Source of the DNA: Roseburia sp. 1XD42-34 | Lineage (GTDB): Bacteria; Bacillota; Bacilli; Bacillales; Amphibacillaceae | Length of the DNA: 38,670 nt | Direction of reading: 5' to 3' | Assembly: GCF_009917385.1 (NCBI RefSeq) | Contig: NZ_QWLJ01000044.1 | Span: forward strand, 1 to 38,670 | Part shown: positions 8,395 to 16,680 of the stretch, in pieces | Numbering within the stretch: position 1 is the first letter of the stretch | Layout: each line of letters opens with the position of its first letter | Made by a program: the position numbers and the translations under genes | Notes under the pieces: model-generated | Database searches by the model: none | Seen by the model: the letters and a program-made list of their open reading frames with translations, nothing else | Told to the model about the DNA's origin: nothing

Positions 8395-9975
8395 TTGAAC
8401 AACAAGCCTGTCAACGTAAGTCTCGTTTATACAAGTGATATTCACGGTCATATTATGCCACTTAATTATGGTACAAATGAAACGTCTGCAAATGGACTAG
8501 CGCGATATGCAACGGCTGTTAAACAAATTCGTAATACGCACGATCACCTCATCATCATTGATAATGGAGACCTTATTCAAGGGACTCCTTTAATGACACA
8601 TTATGTGAAAGAACATGCTCACAAAGCGAACCCGATGATTCAAGCCATGAACAAAATTAACATTGACGCCTCTGTAATTGGTAACCATGAATTTAATTTT
8701 GGTCAACCTATTCTGCGAGCGGCAATGGACCAATCCAATTTTCCTTGGCTCGCTGCCAATGTTTTGGACGCAGAAACAAACGAACCAAAATATGGGCCTC
8801 CATATATTATCAAGAAGCTGCAGAATGGAATTAAAATTGCCATTTTAGGTGTTACCACGCATTACATACCAAATTGGGAATCTCCAGAACATATTGCAGG
8901 CATTCACTTTAGAGATGCATATGAGACAGTAAAAACATGGGTTCCTTCTATTCATAAAAAGGAGCAGCCTGATTTACTGATTGTTTCTTACCATGGCGGA
9001 TTTGAACGCGATATTCATACAGGAGAAGCTACAGAAGCGCTAACTGGAGAAAATCAAGGTTATGCCATATGTAACATAGAAGGCGTTGATGTGCTATTAA
9101 CTGGACACCAACATCGCCAGCTTACAGACATCGTTAATGATGTATTAGTTATTCAGCCTGGAAATAATGCTTTTTTCTACGGCAAAGTCGATATTCAATT
9201 TACAAAATGTGCTGCTGGCTGGGAAATGATTGATAAGAAAGCAAGCTTGCATACTTTAGCGCAGACTCCTCCTGATAAAGAGATTGTCAATTTAACCAAA
9301 GAAATAGAAGCTTCCACTCAACAATGGCTTGATCAGCCTGTCGGATATATTAAAGGAGATATGACCATTAACGATCCCTTTCAAGCTCGAATTCGGAAAC
9401 ATCCATTTATTGAGTTCATTCAAAAAGTGCAAATGGAAGTAAGTGGTGCAGATATCTCTGTAACCGCCTTGTTAAATAATAATTCGAAAGGTTTTAACCA
9501 AACCGTCACCATGCGTGATGTTGTTGCAAATTATATGTATCCGAATACGTTAGTCGTTTTAGAATTGCAAGGCAAAGATATTCGGGCGGCTTTAGAAAAA
9601 AGCGCTGCTTATTTCATGCTCAATGAGAATGGTGACATTGTGGTAAATCCAGCTTTTGAAAAACCAAAACCACAGCATTATAACTATGATATGTGGGAAG
9701 GAATTACTTACACGATAAATATAGCTAAGCCAATTGGAAGCAGGGTGGAGAAATTATGTTATCGGGGAGATCCAATTACCACAGAAGAGAGCTATCATGT
9801 CGTATTAAATAACTACAGAGCAAGTGGAGGCGGCGATTACTCTATGTTTAAAAATAAACCTGTAGTGAAAGAAATCCAAAAAGATACGGTAGAATTAATT
9901 CAAACGTATTTTGAAAAACATCCCACAGTAGACGCTACTGTAACAGATAATTTCAAGATAATAGCTGAAGCATAG
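8395..9975 (+). CDS. Bifunctional metallophosphatase/5'-nucleotidase (UshA/YunD-like)
   Basis: A 526-residue phosphoesterase. The N-terminal metallophosphatase domain (about 5-245) has the dinuclear metal motifs SDIHGH, DNGDLIQG, GNHEF, SYHGG and LTGHQH; the C-terminal 5'-nucleotidase domain (about 320-490) has YMYPNTLVVLELQGKDIR and NNYRASGGGDY for substrate stacking. No signal peptide or cell-wall anchor is present, so it should act in the cytoplasm, as for YunD rather than secreted YfkN. An ATG at 8386 sits directly on the Shine-Dalgarno AAAGGA, so the TTG at 8395 is the better start. The position downstream of phnDCEE suggests release of phosphate from imported organophosphates. Confidence 0.9.
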   Translation: MNNKPVNVSLVYTSDIHGHIMPLNYGTNETSANGLARYATAVKQIRNTHDHLIIIDNGDLIQGTPLMTHYVKEHAHKANPMIQAMNKINIDASVIGNHEFNFGQPILRAAMDQSNFPWLAANVLDAETNEPKYGPPYIIKKLQNGIKIAILGVTTHYIPNWESPEHIAGIHFRDAYETVKTWVPSIHKKEQPDLLIVSYHGGFERDIHTGEATEALTGENQGYAICNIEGVDVLLTGHQHRQLTDIVNDVLVIQPGNNAFFYGKVDIQFTKCAAGWEMIDKKASLHTLAQTPPDKEIVNLTKEIEASTQQWLDQPVGYIKGDMTINDPFQARIRKHPFIEFIQKVQMEVSGADISVTALLNNNSKGFNQTVTMRDVVANYMYPNTLVVLELQGKDIRAALEKSAAYFMLNENGDIVVNPAFEKPKPQHYNYDMWEGITYTINIAKPIGSRVEKLCYRGDPITTEESYHVVLNNYRASGGGDYSMFKNKPVVKEIQKDTVELIQTYFEKHPTVDATVTDNFKIIAEA

Positions 9976-10017
9976 ACGCATTCAACAATTCGGATATCCC
10001 AGAGAAGCGCATCTAAA

Positions 10018-10149
10018 AACCAACTAGCCTTATAAACTAGTTTGGTTCGAGCTTGGCTCCCGAGCCTCTGCGGCGTGATGAATTGGCGATGGAGATACCT
10101 TTAAAGAACAAAGCTATCGCCAACGCAAAAGCGAGCGTATCACGCCCGC
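10018..10149. other. Strongly structured intergenic region, function unknown
   Basis: Several stems follow each other: AACCAACTAG with CTAGTTTGGTT (10018-10047, one bulge), GGCT/AGCC near 10055-10066, then a three-way junction with outer arms GGCGTGAT/ATCACGCC (10072-10079, 10139-10146), inner arms TTGGCGAT/ATCGCCAA (10083-10090, 10116-10123) and a small CGC-AAAA-GCG hairpin. No open frame. It could be a structured RNA or another repeat family member. Confidence 0.45.
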
Positions 10150-10223
10150 CTCTCCAACTCCCCTTTTCCTATAATGCTACTAATTATGTAGCGATTTGTA
10201 TACAATAGATGGTTTATAAAAAA

Positions 10224-10303
10224 TTTAGGTGCTGTTATCTACTACTCAGCCTTTATCTAGCACACGGGCGAGAGATATACAGCACCTTCTTTAGGGGTTA
10301 AAC
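10224..10303 (+). repeat. Intergenic repeat family B, partial copy (3' stem only)
   Basis: It holds the 3' part of family B: TTTAGGTGCTGTTATCT, a variable middle and ATATACAGCACC followed by GGGGTTAAAC. GGTGCTGT and ACAGCACC pair perfectly. The 5' half of the family is absent. Confidence 0.6.
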
Positions 10304-10349
10304 ATTTCAAGCGATATGAAAGCTTTGTCGCTAAGCGTAACGATCACAG

Positions 10350-10374
10350 GCGAGCTTCAACTCGCTTTCTTGTT
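10350..10374 (+). terminator. Possible plus-strand terminator
   Basis: GCGAG and CTCGC flank a 6-base loop, and TTTCTTGTTCC follows. It could stop read-through from the upstream phosphoesterase gene toward the convergent PepSY gene. The stem is only 5 bp. Confidence 0.3.
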
Positions 10375-10415
10375 CCTTTTATCAAAAGAAGTCCTTTAAC
10401 TAGATATCATTTGTA

Positions 10416-10961
10416 CTAGTCTTGATCATCTTCTGTTTCGATTTCTTGCTTCAGAATTTTTCCGCTTTTGGCATGAATCTCGAATTCCGCTTCTTTCTTT
10501 CCATTTCTAAGCTCTATTTCATAAACAAATTGGTTATCATCTTCATCTAATTCCACGCTCTCTACTTTACCATCAAATTGTTTCTTAGCAATATTTTTAG
10601 CTTCTTCCATGGAGATCAATTCTTCTTTAGCTGCATCTATTTGACCTTTTTCGTTATTTTCATTTTTCGTTTGGTTGATTTCTTTTTTATTTTCTTTCAA
10701 CACTTCTCCACTGTTCCCATCAAGCTCTAAGTCGTATTCCGTATCTTTATTTATTACTTCAACTTCATATACTGCTTTATTGCGATCTGTCTCTAATTCA
10801 AACTCGGTGATTTGACCATCATATTGTTCTTGTACCATACTCTTCATTTTATCTCCATCCAGCTTTGGGGTTGTTTCATCTGCATTAGAATAATATACAC
10901 CTGTACCCAAAATCGCAGCACCAGCTATTGTTCCGATAATAATTCCTAATTTCTTTTTCAT
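10416..10961 (-). CDS. PepSY domain protein, membrane-anchored
   Basis: A 181-residue protein with an N-terminal membrane anchor or signal (KKKLGIIIGTIAGAAILGTGVYYS) and two PepSY repeats, about residues 35-92 and 115-175, each ending in a strand such as GEVLKENK or GKILKQEIE. The linker is Asn/Lys/Glu-rich and the protein is very acidic, fitting an extracytoplasmic location. PepSY domains are proposed protease inhibitors or cell-surface regulators. ATG follows AGGAGTG. It is a paralog of the PepSY protein of the next operon, 789 bases upstream, and may come under the same two-component system (YkoI-like context); that link is inferred. Confidence 0.85.
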   Translation of the reverse strand: MKKKLGIIIGTIAGAAILGTGVYYSNADETTPKLDGDKMKSMVQEQYDGQITEFELETDRNKAVYEVEVINKDTEYDLELDGNSGEVLKENKKEINQTKNENNEKGQIDAAKEELISMEEAKNIAKKQFDGKVESVELDEDDNQFVYEIELRNGKKEAEFEIHAKSGKILKQEIETEDDQD

Positions 10962-11280
10962 TCTTACTCACTCCTTGTTTGTTGTTAGTTTTATCATAAC
11001 CATTAGGAATAAGAGAACCTTGTGAACAAGATTAGAATTTGCTAAGAAAAGAGTGGGTTGTTGAGGTGAAATGAATTGTCGTGTAGAGATCACTATAATT
11101 TTTTTATTGCAGATCGAATATTCCTCTTGAATACAGAGCTTTACTAGCGACAAGGCAAATATATGGAGTCTTAGTCCTGTTAGTTATTCATCTGGCTCGA
11201 TATTGGTTAGATTACTAAAATGTAGTCCTCCACGCAGGCAAATTAGAAAACTCACTTCATTTGTATAAAGAGTCGATAAT
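10962..11280. other. Upstream region of the PepSY gene, no recognised gene
   Basis: A 61-codon minus frame is open here but has no ribosome binding site and no recognisable protein pattern; it overlaps the expected promoter of the PepSY gene. Nothing else stands out before repeat B begins. Confidence 0.4.
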
Positions 11281-11462
11281 CATAAAATGAAACTTCATTC
11301 AGGAGGAATTTTATTCCATATTACCGAATGTTAGTACTGCAAGGGTATGACCTAAATACTAAACGAATCGGACATTTAAGTGCCGGTTCCCCCCACTCAG
11401 ACTTTGCATCCACTCAAGATTCGAAGTGAGAGTCTTATGGCACCTTAGATGCGGGATAAAAA
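11281..11462 (+). repeat. Intergenic repeat family B, full-length copy
   Basis: Starts CATAAAATGAAACTTCATTC, contains GGGTATGACCTAAA in the middle and ends GGCACC...GCGGGATAAA. TTAAGTGCC pairs with GGCACCTTA in the 3' stem-loop, replacing the GCTGT/ACAGC pairing of other copies, a compensated change. It is followed directly by the long perfect inverted repeat. Confidence 0.7.
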
Positions 11463-11515
11463 CTCCCCTGCAGGTAGACAGATTTTTGTTTTTAATCTGT
11501 CTACCTGCAGGGGAG
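11463..11515 (-). terminator. Perfect 22-bp inverted repeat, terminator-like on the minus strand
   Basis: Arms at 11463-11484 and 11494-11515 are perfectly complementary over 22 bp (beginning CTCCCCTGCAGG) around a 9-base T/G loop. Read on the minus strand the stem is followed by TTTTTATCCC, as in an intrinsic terminator, 236 bases beyond the PepSY gene of the ykoGHI-like operon. The stem is unusually long and perfect for a terminator. Confidence 0.55.
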
Positions 11516-11750
11516 AATACCACTTTAGATTAATGAAGGCAATTTAAATTAGATAGTACCCATTCCCCGTCAGAAGAATCGGTATCCATCAACCATAGCT
11601 GACTGTGGTCGATTTCTTTATTACATGGGTCGTTTCTTATATAAAACCACATTTTCACGAAAAACACACATTGTAAACAAGTTTTTCTTTCCTAACTATC
11701 TTTTTACGTTTTTAAATACTTCATTCGGGCTAATGCCTTGACAACATAAA

Positions 11751-12359
11751 TTAATCTTCTCTTTCTATTTCTTTAAACAAGATTTCGCCTGTAAATGCAT
11801 CAATTGTAATTTCCGCTTCATCCTGCCCATGGACAATTTTCACTTCATAAACAAACCGCCCATCATCTTCATCTAGTTCTAAATCATCTAAGGTACCAGC
11901 AAATTCATCTAAGGCTAACTTTTTCGCTTCTTCTTCACTTATGACAACCTTTTGTCCAGTATTATTTTCTTGCTGTTTGTCTGGTTCACTAGCCTGATTC
12001 CCATTTTCAGTTTCTTTTCGAGCGTTATTTTCTTTTTGCACAGAGGCATTTGGATCGTCTTTGTTCTCGGTCGACACTTCGTTTAATTGGAGGACTTCCC
12101 CAGTTTTTTCATGAATTTTTATTTCATACTGTTTTCCTTCATACGCTATACGTGCAACATAATAATCGTTATTATCTTCTTTCTGAATATCGCCTTCTAT
12201 CGATCCAGGGTATTGGCTTGAAATAATTTTCTCTGCTTCCACCTTCGTAATAGCTGCTTTAGAAGCAGTACCTCCAAAATAAAAAACAATAAAACCAATT
12301 CCAGCTACTACTAATGCACTGGTTATTACAACCCCCATCTTTTTTCTTTTCATAGCCAC
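11751..12359 (-). CDS. PepSY domain protein (YkoI-like), third gene of two-component operon
   Basis: A 202-residue membrane-anchored protein: basic start MAMKRKKMG, hydrophobic segment about 9-30, a first PepSY region (about 38-90, KVEAEKIISSQYPGSIEG ... GEVLQLN), an Asn/Glu/Gln-rich linker, and a second PepSY region (about 138-200, SEEEAKKLALDEFAG ... GEILFKE). It lies 95 bases after the histidine kinase gene on the same strand. B. subtilis has the same order response regulator, kinase, PepSY protein in ykoG-ykoH-ykoI, so it is probably the YkoI counterpart. PepSY proteins in such operons may feed back on the sensor; this is not shown by the sequence. Confidence 0.85.
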   Translation of the reverse strand: MAMKRKKMGVVITSALVVAGIGFIVFYFGGTASKAAITKVEAEKIISSQYPGSIEGDIQKEDNNDYYVARIAYEGKQYEIKIHEKTGEVLQLNEVSTENKDDPNASVQKENNARKETENGNQASEPDKQQENNTGQKVVISEEEAKKLALDEFAGTLDDLELDEDDGRFVYEVKIVHGQDEAEITIDAFTGEILFKEIERED

Positions 12360-12454
12360 CCTCCTTCAACCTTTTCTTTAGAATAATTCATTAAACTGAA
12401 AAACTCCTGTTAGTAATATTAAAATTCGCTGAGATTGCATGCGGAAAGCAACTT

Positions 12455-13807
12455 TTATGCAATGGGAAAAGTGACAATAAATGCAGCGCCTTCCCCAACC
12501 TTACTTTGCACTGTAATTTCGCCTTGATGCTCTTTTACAATTGCAGCAGCTATAGATAAACCAAGACCCGTCCCGCCAGTATCTCTGCTTCTTGCTTTAT
12601 CCACACGATAAAATCGATCAAAAATGCGTGCTTGTTCTTCTTCAGGGATACCTAAACCATAATCACGAATTTTAATAAGCAGTTGTTTATGTTCCCTTGC
12701 TAAACACACCTCCACCTTACCTTCACTATATTTCAAGGCATTATCAATCAAGATATAAAATACTTGCTCCAATTGATCCTTGTTTCCTGTTAGCACAACA
12801 TCATCACTTGCATCCTTTTTATAAATGATCTCCCTCGTATATGCTTTTTGGAAAGTAGTTACTGTTTCTTCTAATAAATCATCAATGTTCACTCGTTCCT
12901 TAGCTGCGGAATGTTTATTTTTTGCTAATGCTAGCATTTGTTCCACTAGCTTTCCCATTCGATCTGCTTCGGAATCAATAGCCTCCACCGATTCTTGAAC
13001 GAGCTGTTGATTTTCCGTTCCTCTCCTTTTTAATAACTGTGCATAGCTTTTCACTATGGAAATAGGCGTTTTTAGTTCATGAGAAGCATCCGATACAAAT
13101 GTCTCCTGTTTCTCATAGTTATCTTTTAAATGGTCAATCATTGCATTAAACGTTTTTTCCATTTCATACAATTCATCTTTGGAGCGATTTTGAACATCAA
13201 TCTTCTTCCAATTAGCCTCTTGCATATTCTCCCGCATCGTTTGAATTAAAGATTTAATTGGATTTAATAAAAATCGACTGAGTACATTTCCACCGATAAT
13301 AATAGGCACTAACATAAAAATTGTAGCCATTAAAAGAACTGTAAATAACGTCCGCATTGTACTATTCAAATGCGTTAACTGTGTAGAAACCTGAAGTGTT
13401 ACTACTTCCCCTGCTCGTTCCCCTACTCCCCAAATAATTGGTTTGGAGATAACAGCAACGTCAGGCTCACTCCCCTGTTTCACAATAGCTTGTGACTCAT
13501 TAGAACTAAATTTAAGTGGAATATCATACTGAGCTAATTGTTGCGCAGAGATAAATATGGTCCCATTTTGATCGACTACTCGAATCATCCCTTCAGCCGG
13601 CGCAAATGAGCGAAATAATTCGTTAGAAATAACGTCTGGCTGTGCTTTCATGGCTATTACCAATCGTTCCGTCTGATCAGCTAAGCTTTTTAAGTCTCCA
13701 TCTGCAGAAACTTTATAAAATAGCATATAAATCGCAGTATTTATAATCAAAGTAAGAATAAGCATAAAAATGCCTGTGAATAGTTGAATCTTTGTTTTTA
13801 GTTTCAT
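12455..13807 (-). CDS. Sensor histidine kinase (YkoH-like)
   Basis: A 450-residue membrane kinase. Two membrane segments (about 10-32 and 158-180) enclose an extracytoplasmic sensor of about 125 residues; a HAMP linker follows, then the HisKA domain with the phosphoacceptor in SDASHELKTPISIVKSYAQLL (about residue 245) and the HATPase domain with the N box DNALKYSE, G1 DYGLGIP, F box FDRFYRVD and G2 GGTGLGLSIA. All key residues are present. Its ATG overlaps the regulator stop (ATGA), so the pair is coupled. Signal unknown; the PepSY context points to the cell envelope. Confidence 0.93.
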   Translation of the reverse strand: MKLKTKIQLFTGIFMLILTLIINTAIYMLFYKVSADGDLKSLADQTERLVIAMKAQPDVISNELFRSFAPAEGMIRVVDQNGTIFISAQQLAQYDIPLKFSSNESQAIVKQGSEPDVAVISKPIIWGVGERAGEVVTLQVSTQLTHLNSTMRTLFTVLLMATIFMLVPIIIGGNVLSRFLLNPIKSLIQTMRENMQEANWKKIDVQNRSKDELYEMEKTFNAMIDHLKDNYEKQETFVSDASHELKTPISIVKSYAQLLKRRGTENQQLVQESVEAIDSEADRMGKLVEQMLALAKNKHSAAKERVNIDDLLEETVTTFQKAYTREIIYKKDASDDVVLTGNKDQLEQVFYILIDNALKYSEGKVEVCLAREHKQLLIKIRDYGLGIPEEEQARIFDRFYRVDKARSRDTGGTGLGLSIAAAIVKEHQGEITVQSKVGEGAAFIVTFPIA

Positions 13808-14496
13808 GTTTCCATATCCTTTATCGTATAACCAACTCCGCGAACGGTTTGAATATATGGTTGGTCAAAGCCTTTATCTATTTTTTGCCGCAAATAGCGA
13901 ATATAAACATCGACTACATTCGTATCTCCATAGTAATCAAAGCCCCAAACTTGTTCGATCAGCTGCTCACGTGTTAAGACAATATTTTTGTTTTTTAGTA
14001 AGCAGACTAATAAATCAAACTCGCGTGGCGTTAATTCAATCTGTTCCGCTCCTCGAGTTACTTCTCTACTTTTAATATGTACAATTAAATCTCCAACTCC
14101 AACCTGTTCATCCGCTGTTTGCTTTTTTATCGGATTGCGTAAATGTACGCGAATGCGTGCTAATAGTTCTTCAATCTGAAAAGGCTTCGTAATATAGTCA
14201 TTTGCTCCTAAATCTAGTCCGCTCACTTTATCATGGACTTGATCGCGCGCCGTTAACAAAAGGATCGGCGTCGTTTGGTCAAACCTTCTCACTCTGCGCA
14301 ATACTTCTAACCCACTCCATTCAGGTAGCATAATATCCAACAACACTAAATCCCACTTCTGTTGCTCCATTTTTGCCAACGCTTCTTTTCCATCAAATAC
14401 TGCTTCCGTTTGATAATCTTCATATTCTAATTCCAATTGCAGTACCCTACTTAATTTCTGTTCATCTTCTACAATTAATATCCGTGGTTGCTCCAT
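13804..14496 (-). CDS. OmpR-family response regulator (YkoG-like)
   Basis: A 230-residue regulator. The receiver domain (1-120) has the acidic pocket VEDE, phosphoacceptor Asp54 in LVLLDIMLPEWSG, Thr82-region LLTARD and Lys in ITKPF. The winged-helix DNA-binding domain (about 130-226) contains LTPREFDLLVCLL and the recognition region VVDVYIRYLRQKI ending TVRGVGYTI. It is the partner of the overlapping kinase. ATG follows AGGTG. It heads the regulator-kinase-PepSY operon. Confidence 0.95.
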   Translation of the reverse strand: MEQPRILIVEDEQKLSRVLQLELEYEDYQTEAVFDGKEALAKMEQQKWDLVLLDIMLPEWSGLEVLRRVRRFDQTTPILLLTARDQVHDKVSGLDLGANDYITKPFQIEELLARIRVHLRNPIKKQTADEQVGVGDLIVHIKSREVTRGAEQIELTPREFDLLVCLLKNKNIVLTREQLIEQVWGFDYYGDTNVVDVYIRYLRQKIDKGFDQPYIQTVRGVGYTIKDMET

Positions 14497-14660
14497 ATTT
14501 ACACCTGCTTTTCATTATTCCAATTTCCCCGCTATTTGTACCGTGTGCGACTTGTTCGCGCCCTTGACATAGCTCTTTCTCTTTTTTCAACAAAAACTGC
14601 TTTTTCCGACTATGATACATTCCTTTTTAGCTTTTCTTGCCTCTTACAACGCTTCCTATA

Positions 14661-14825
14661 TCAACGTCTTGTCATAAAATCAGTCAAAACGTTATAAATA
14701 TCTTCATCTACTTTAACCTCTTGTATTGTCTTCAAAACCTGTAATCCAAGACTTAAAAGCACATAATACGCAGGAGAAACGGTATGGTTGCCCCCACCCT
14801 TTTTACCTAGAAAATAACGATCATT
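14661..14825 (-). CDS. Small hypothetical protein, 54 residues
   Basis: An ATG-initiated frame in the gap between the GNAT gene and the response regulator. The product begins MIRYFLGKKGGGNHTVSPAY and continues as an amphipathic stretch (YYVLLSLGLQVLKTIQEV) ending TDFMTRR. Composition is protein-like, with a Gly/Lys turn followed by a helix, and the antisense frame gives nothing convincing. The Shine-Dalgarno (AGAGAG) is modest. It starts 38 bases after the GNAT stop on the same strand, so it may be co-transcribed. I do not recognise the family. Confidence 0.5.
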   Translation of the reverse strand, partial: NDRYFLGKKGGGNHTVSPAYYVLLSLGLQVLKTIQEVKVDEDIYNVLTDFMTRR

Positions 14826-14863
14826 CTCTCTTTTAGCATATCAAAGAATAACCAAATTATCTG

Positions 14864-15430
14864 CTACTCTTTTAATTTAGCATAAACACAGGTATTACGT
14901 AAGCTTATCCCGTTTGCGCTCTTGGAATCATGGTAATGAACACCTTCTAATTTAAATCCCAATTTTTCAGGAATTGCCCGACTACGATAATTTTCTTCAT
15001 CACAACGTATTTCTACACGATTCGCTCCCAAATCCTTAAAACCAAATTTAGTAAGAGCTTCTACTGCTTCAGAAATAATTCCTTTTCCTTGCTGTCTTGT
15101 ATCCACCCAGTATCCTATTTCAAATTTAGGAACTTTCCAATCAATACGATGCAATCCTGTACAGCCTAGAAAAGCTTTGGTATGTTTATCAAATATTTGA
15201 AAGCGCAAATCTTCTCTTTGCAGGAACTGAATTTGTGCTTCACGAACATTCGCTTCCGTTTCTTCTAATGTCTGTTCTCTTTGAGCAAAGGAAAGCCATT
15301 GTTTTAATTCTGATTGACTGAATTGAATAGCTTCATGAACAGCTTTTCCATCTCCTGGAAGTGGTAAACGAATCAATAACCTTTTGGTATGAATTTCATG
15401 GGGGAATTCTTTTAGTACTGGATAATCCAC
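14864..15430 (-). CDS. GNAT-family acetyltransferase (RimJ/RimL type)
   Basis: A 188-residue acetyltransferase of the RimJ/RimL/SpeG-like group that transfers acetyl from acetyl-CoA to an amino group. The sequence has the usual opening EIHTKRLLIRLP, the central IGYWVDTRQQGKGIISEAVEAL with the acetyl-CoA pyrophosphate loop (RQQGKG), and the late GANRVEIRCDEENYRSRAIPEKLGFKLEGV. The frame runs to an ATG at 15448, but AGGGAGAGG lies just upstream of the GTG at 15430, which is the better start. Substrate not deducible: N-terminal ribosomal protein modification or antibiotic/polyamine targets are possible. Confidence 0.88.
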   Translation of the reverse strand: MDYPVLKEFPHEIHTKRLLIRLPLPGDGKAVHEAIQFSQSELKQWLSFAQREQTLEETEANVREAQIQFLQREDLRFQIFDKHTKAFLGCTGLHRIDWKVPKFEIGYWVDTRQQGKGIISEAVEALTKFGFKDLGANRVEIRCDEENYRSRAIPEKLGFKLEGVHYHDSKSANGISLRNTCVYAKLKE

Positions 15431-15568
15431 GACCCCTCTCCCTTTCATGGTATATTTTTTTCTATTATACTTAGTTATAGAGAATTTTCAATGACCTAAT
15501 AAAAAATACAACGTTAACACTTACTCGTTTATACTGTTGTAATCAACCATTAAAAGGAGGTGTTTTCA

Positions 15569-16192
15569 TTGCTTGCGCTAGATCATATTGTTATCGCAGC
15601 CAAAGATCCTCAAGATGCAGCAAAGCAATTTTCCCTTGAACATAACGTACAGACTATTTCAGGAGGAAAGCATGAAAATTGGGGGACGTTTAATCACCTA
15701 GCTTATTTTTCTAATGATTGCTACGTAGAGTGGCTTGGTATCTTTAATGAGAAAATAGCGAATGAAGCGAGTAATCCACTAATCCATCAGCTCGTTCAAG
15801 CGCTACATAAAGGTGAAGAAGGCCCTATACAATTTGCATTCCGCACTAATAATATGGAACAACTCATTCAGTATTTCGAACAAGCCTCCATCCCAGCTAT
15901 TGGACCTATACCTGGAAAACGGCAAAGGCCTGACGGTAGTAACCTGTCTTGGAAAATGCTGTTTCCTAAAGGGACGCGTCCGCTTCCGTTCCTTATCGAG
16001 TGGGGAGAAGGATATCATGTAGTAGACAATACATCATTTATAAATAGCCAAATCATTGCTCAAGTAAAGGCAAACTTACCCATACACCTTATTTCTGCTT
16101 ATTATAAACTTGCAGCTGATTCCACATTAACGTTGGCCAATACGGAATTGCTTTTAAATGAACAAAGTACGTTATCTTTTGTGTTACATTAA
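15569..16192 (+). CDS. VOC-family protein (glyoxalase-like domain)
   Basis: A 207-residue protein whose first half (LALDHIVIAAKDPQDAAKQF, then GGKHENWGTFNHLAYF and CYVEWLGIF) fits the glyoxalase-like domain of the vicinal oxygen chelate superfamily; conserved His and Glu residues could bind a metal. The second half carries RPDGSNLSWKMLFP and LPFLIEWGEGY, typical of the same domain. The TTG start lies 8 bases after AAAGGAGG; a GTG at 15560 overlaps the Shine-Dalgarno itself. Single-gene transcript, divergent from the GNAT gene. Reaction unknown. Confidence 0.8.
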   Translation: MLALDHIVIAAKDPQDAAKQFSLEHNVQTISGGKHENWGTFNHLAYFSNDCYVEWLGIFNEKIANEASNPLIHQLVQALHKGEEGPIQFAFRTNNMEQLIQYFEQASIPAIGPIPGKRQRPDGSNLSWKMLFPKGTRPLPFLIEWGEGYHVVDNTSFINSQIIAQVKANLPIHLISAYYKLAADSTLTLANTELLLNEQSTLSFVLH

Positions 16193-16225
16193 TACGTGTT
16201 AAATTCGGCTACTTATTTATTCATT

Positions 16226-16304
16226 TTAGAAAAACTTGGCTTGTCGCCAAGACTTATGGCGGAAGCCTATGTTTTTCTTATACTATAAACCAAAAAAATC
16301 TTAT
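16226..16304 (+). repeat. Intergenic repeat family C, copy 1
   Basis: A 79-base element nearly the same as the inverted copy at 28.2 kb (three substitutions by eye). AGAAAAAC pairs with GTTTTTCT as a closing stem; inside are CTTGGC-TTGTC-GCCAAG and GGC-GGAA-GCC, the latter with a GNRA tetraloop, so a three-way junction is predicted. A conserved tail (CTTATACTATAAACC, A7, TCTTA) follows. It begins 34 bases after the VOC gene stop and may also act as its terminator. Confidence 0.75.
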
Positions 16305-16370
16305 ACTTTCCTATAATGGAACAAAGAAAAGCTCCTTTCTTCAACTAGGATCATTTTATTACTACGCAAA

Positions 16371-16640
16371 GAACCAAGCCGCAAGACGCCCAGTTAGCAA
16401 CGTAGCGAATGGAGCGAAGCAATTAAAGTTTTAGGAAACATGCCACTAAAACAAGGGGTTTGCCGACATCGGGCGGCAAGCCCGTATTTAGTCGGTCTTC
16501 CTTTTAGCTACAACCGATGATGACTTATCGATGGGCGCATTTCTAATGTCGCCTAGTGGCTGGGCGCTTAAGCCGGACATGGCTATTCCGTTATATCGGT
16601 GTCCCAAAGCCAAAATTATTATACTTTTTTATCTCTTAAA
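16371..16640 (+). repeat. Intergenic repeat family A, copy 3 (long form)
   Basis: Carries the family A blocks AGTTAGCAACGTAGCGAATGG, AAGTTTTAGGAA, ACCGATGATGACTTATCG, TCGCCTAGT and AGCCGGACATGGCTATTCCG, plus an extra hairpin at about 16444-16493: CTAAA/TTTAG outside and a 10-bp GGGTTTGCCG/CGGCAAGCCC stem inside. The GGGCGCAT/ATG-TCGCC hairpin is kept with changed bases. Confidence 0.8.
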
Positions 16641-16671
16641 AAAAAGAGGCTATTGTCCATTTGCAATAGCC
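16636..16671 (-). terminator. Terminator of the thioredoxin-like gene
   Basis: On the minus strand GGCTATTG and CAATAGCC form an 8-bp stem with an 8-base loop, followed by TC and a run of eight or more T. It begins 10 bases after the stop of the thioredoxin-like gene. Confidence 0.85.
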
Positions 16672-16680
16672 CCACTTTGA

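Noticed and set aside
10968..11153. 61-codon minus frame before the PepSY gene
   Set aside because: No ribosome binding site and no protein-like pattern; it lies in the expected promoter and leader.
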